Shown: in pieces, positions 9,595-12,956 of the stretch
How positions within the stretch are numbered: position 1 is the first letter of the stretch
Layout: each line of letters opens with the position of its first letter
From: Conidiobolus incongruus B7586
Lineage: Eukaryota > Entomophthoromycota > Entomophthoromycetes > Entomophthorales > Conidiobolaceae
Reading direction: 5' to 3'
DNA length: 12,956 bases
Assembly: GCA_000697335.1 (NCBI GenBank)
Contig: JNEM01014030.1
Coordinates: 1 to 12,956, forward strand
Program-made: the position numbers and the translations under genes
The notes under the pieces: generated by a model
What the model saw: only the letters and a program-made list of their open reading frames with translations
Database searches by the model: none
Told to the model about the DNA's origin: nothing

Positions 9595-11340
9595 AATTTT
9601 TTTCCGGAATTTCACTATACCAAGCCATTTTGCAATTCCATTGAATTATTTAATGTATCAAATTAGAATTCATTTTGGACTGATTTTATATCTTGATCAA
9701 GTATTCAAATTTTGGTACTTAATTTTGAATATTAGTAATATGGAACATAGTTATAGCCGGGAAGTGTAATAAATGCAAGCTAAATTTTTCGAGCATTGAG
9801 GTAATTTTTAATTTAATGAATGCAGTTTGATTAATATATTAGATTGGTTAATTTAGAATCAAGTCTCAATTTATTTATTATAGTAATTTTGAGGTGCTTC
9901 AGCCAGATAATAATGCTGGTTTCATTTCGAATTCGGCAAAATTACCCCATTTAACTACATTCACCTCATATTTTTTTACTTAATATTTATTCTATGCTTT
10001 GATTTTATAATAATCTTTAAGTAAACAATTGGAAATATACATTTTAAAATAGAAAAGATTTAAAAATATTAACAATTTACTAGTTCAGAAATACTTTCAT
10101 TCTACCAATTATTTTCACCAATTTTTTGCAATATTGTTTGGACTAATAATTATACTGGAAGTCCCCCTTGAATTTATTTTATATATAACAAATAAAAACT
10201 CTGGAGATCATAGAAATTACTCTCTAAAAGATTTTAACAGATAATTTTAATAAGGAACCCTTTTTAAAATACATTGAATTATTTTATCGCTTTATTTGAT
10301 ATCATTTATTTTGAGAGCTTTGACTATATCGAATTATATAATTGATAAATTAAAAATATGACAAAAAATTTGATCAATACAAATTGTTTATGCTTAACAA
10401 CTAATATTCAAAGAAATTATAAAATATGAAAATATTTTATTATTATCACTTAATCGCCTAAAACAAACATTTATCTGGAACATTATTAATTTTAATGGTG
10501 CGATATTAAATATTAATGCTATAAATTGAACTAACATTAAATCATTGAGCTATAAATTTCTTTAAATTCTTTTTTGCAATATAATCTACTAAATTTAGTT
10601 TTCGGATTTTACTCGTATCAAACTAACACTTTTAATCATAATAAAATCAAATATTTTTGAAACTTTACAAATAATTGAATAATTTTTGAATTTATGCATC
10701 AATTAACGTTTCATTTTTCTTTTATGTATAATGGTTCCAAATTTCAATTAATAAAAGCTTAATTGCGAATTGAAATCAGTGCAAAATTGAATATTATAAA
10801 AAATTTAATAATAATATTGATTAATAATTAAATAAGTGAATATTAAAATATGTTCCAATTTAAATTTAAGTACAAAATAGTTTGTATCTAATAATTGCTT
10901 TTTCTTTTATTATTTTTTTTGAAAAATTAAATTATATTATATTAATACTTATAATCAAAAATATTACCAAATAGAGTTTGACAACTAGCTTTTCGATTCG
11001 GTATTATTTCCTAATTTTGAATAGAATTGGGAAAATATACTTATTAATATTTGCTCTGTAATAAAAATCAATAAAATTAACAACAGTTTCTTTAATACTT
11101 GATAAAGTGATGATACTTTAATTATTAATTATATTTTCAAATGAATTATTGTAATTATATTAAAACAAAATAATCTATTTTTAGAATCAATATAATTGCA
11201 TGCTCGAAAAATTTAAGATTTTCTAAATGTTACAATTAATTTGCCTTGAAATATGTTTAAATTGAAAAATATCGTTTTTTATATTATAACCTTAGCACTA
11301 TGTTATTGATTTATAATAAATATGAGATAAATCTTAATAT
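9595..11340. other. AT-rich stretch right of LTR copy 2, no gene seen
   Basis: About 1.7 kb at roughly 18-20% GC with no convincing reading frame. One frame of about 61 codons (9584-9769) opens on GTG inside the LTR end and runs into unrelated DNA; it has no domain and is taken as chance. A GC-richer patch lies at about 9891-9967. No RNA gene or repeat array was recognised. Confidence 0.55.
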
Positions 11341-12956
11341 CTTTATATAAAAATTTATATTATTTAATTTTTATACTTTATATTTCTATTAATAAATCTA
11401 TTTTTTTTGAAATTAAAGTAAATATAATTTTTGAAAAATAATTTATTACTTTGTAATTTAAATAATGGGAATTTTTTGCAATTGAAAAAAAATATACATT
11501 TTATTATATTGAAAATAAAAATAAATATATAATATCAAATCAATAATTTTTTTTATTTCTAATAACTTTTTGCTATACTTTTAACAAAAATCTAACACTT
11601 AAAAAATAGTTCTTTTTATAAATGACTAAAATTTAATATTTCACAAACTAATTAAATTTTTTTGTAGAAATTTTCTTATAAGCTAGGTTTTTAATTACCT
11701 AAAACAATTATAATCATATAGGTTATAATCTAAAGAATATATTAGATGTGGTAGTTTTTTCTAGTTATTTTTAATTAAATAATTTTTTATAGTTTTAAAT
11801 TTATATATTTTATAATTATCATACCAAATAATAAGTTTTCTCAAATTATATTGAAAATATTAATTTAAAATAATTTAATTTAAAAAAGAAATATAAAGTT
11901 TACTATTAATTGATTTTCTTTTAAAAATTAAATAAGAATAGTATATGTTACTATAATTTATTATAATAATTAACATTCACTTATAAATAAAGTATTTATT
12001 TAAAAAAATTTATAGAGGGGGTTAATTTAACTTAATCCAACACTTTGATTTATACTTTAATAAAAAATTATATAGAAAAAACCTAGGATTCATTAATTAT
12101 AATAATTTACTATAAAAGCTTTAGTTTCTAGCTATATCTTAATAAGTTTTGTTTAACAATAGCTACTCTAGCTTTTTTTTAAGTTTTAGCTAAATTATAA
12201 GATATTTATTTTATATTTTTATTAATTAATTTTAATTTAAACTTTAATATATATATAATACTTATTTAACTAATATTAAAATATCTTAATAATTCTTTAG
12301 TTAAAATAAAATGGTGTTTTTTAATATATTTTCTTATTTTATTAATAATTAAAAAAGTAATAATTAAAATTAATTTTTTAGATTTTAATAGTTTTTGGGT
12401 AGTTTTTCTTTTAATCTTAAAATAATTTATCTAATAATAAATTGTTGATTTAGATAATATTATATTACTAAAAGCTTTTTATAAATTTTAAATTATTTTA
12501 AAGAGTTTATGGTTAAGTTTTACTAATACTAAAATAAAAAACTTTTGATAGTTATTATTTGGTATAAATATGATTAAATTATATAATTAATTTTAAATAA
12601 TTATTTTTTAATCAAAAAAATTATTATATATATATAATTCAAAATTATTTATTTTCTTATTTGTTTTGTATATATTTTTTTATTTGAAACTAATAATATA
12701 TTTGAAAAATCAAAAATTAAAAAATTTCCTATTTTTTTAATTTTAAGATAATATAAAATCAAATGAAATTTAAAATTAATTATCTTTGTTATTAGTTATA
12801 ATTTCCTATAATCTTGGTAAAACTCTAAAAACTTAAAAATAATTTCTTTAATATTATAAATTTAATATATTATAATTTAATTTGCTTATGGAATTTTTTA
12901 CAATTATATTTTTTAATTTCTTAAAAAAATTATTATAATATATATTATAAATAACT
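11340..12956. other. Ultra-AT-rich tract, about 10-12% GC, no gene seen
   Basis: Near 11340 GC content per 60-base line drops from about 17-18% to about 7-13% and stays low to the end of the window. The tract is long A and T runs with no open frame, no tandem array that I can see, and only scattered G or C. A small cluster of TAGCTA hexamers sits at 12129-12192. Such tracts in fungal nuclear genomes can mark centromeric, subtelomeric or strongly mutation-biased DNA. A mitochondrial insertion is another possibility, though I recognised no mitochondrial gene. None of these can be chosen from sequence alone. Confidence 0.5.

Noticed and set aside
9584-9769. Open frame of 61 codons on the + strand
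   Set aside because: It begins on a GTG in the LTR end and continues into unrelated DNA; no homology or promoter context supports it.
12010-12060. GC-rich blip AGAGGGGGTTAATTTAAC, considered as a mitochondrial tRNA remnant
   Set aside because: Stems do not pair in tRNA order and no T-arm is present; it is only a short purine run in AT-rich DNA.
1-12956. CRISPR array, tandem satellite or multi-gene cluster
   Set aside because: No regularly spaced repeat units and only one convincing protein gene were found on either strand.

Overview
The window looks like nuclear DNA of an extremely AT-rich fungus. The only solid gene encodes a Zn2Cys6 (GAL4-type) binuclear zinc-cluster regulator, a family essentially confined to fungi. 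The noncoding DNA is only about 18-20% GC, and two solo LTRs of a retrotransposon are present. Very low intergenic GC with LTR elements would suit an entomophthoralean/Conidiobolus-like or anaerobic gut fungus. That placement is a low-confidence guess from composition, not from any marker gene.

Layout. 1-86 is a short, less AT-rich edge. 87-420 is a solo LTR on the + strand. 421-6700 is about 6.3 kb of AT-rich DNA in which I find no gene. 6700-7119 is a compositionally distinct upstream region with a pyrimidine-rich tract. 7120-7866 is an intronless 248-codon Zn2Cys6 gene. 7867-9249 is AT-rich and gene-free. 9255-9589 is a second solo LTR, about 98% identical to the first but on the - strand and flanked by ATATT direct repeats. 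9595-11340 is AT-rich and gene-free. From about 11340 to the end GC falls again, to roughly 10-12%.

The zinc-cluster protein has five of the six canonical cysteines; the third is Arg35. It also stops inside what looks like the start of the fungal middle homology region. It may be a decaying paralogue or a short regulator with altered DNA binding. The two LTRs face each other across it, so both of their promoters would fire into the same 8.8 kb interval, and as an inverted repeat they could recombine to invert it. I see no CRISPR, tRNA, rRNA, multi-gene cluster or convincing new biological system. The points most worth a second look are the inverted LTR pair around the regulator and the regulator's missing zinc ligand.
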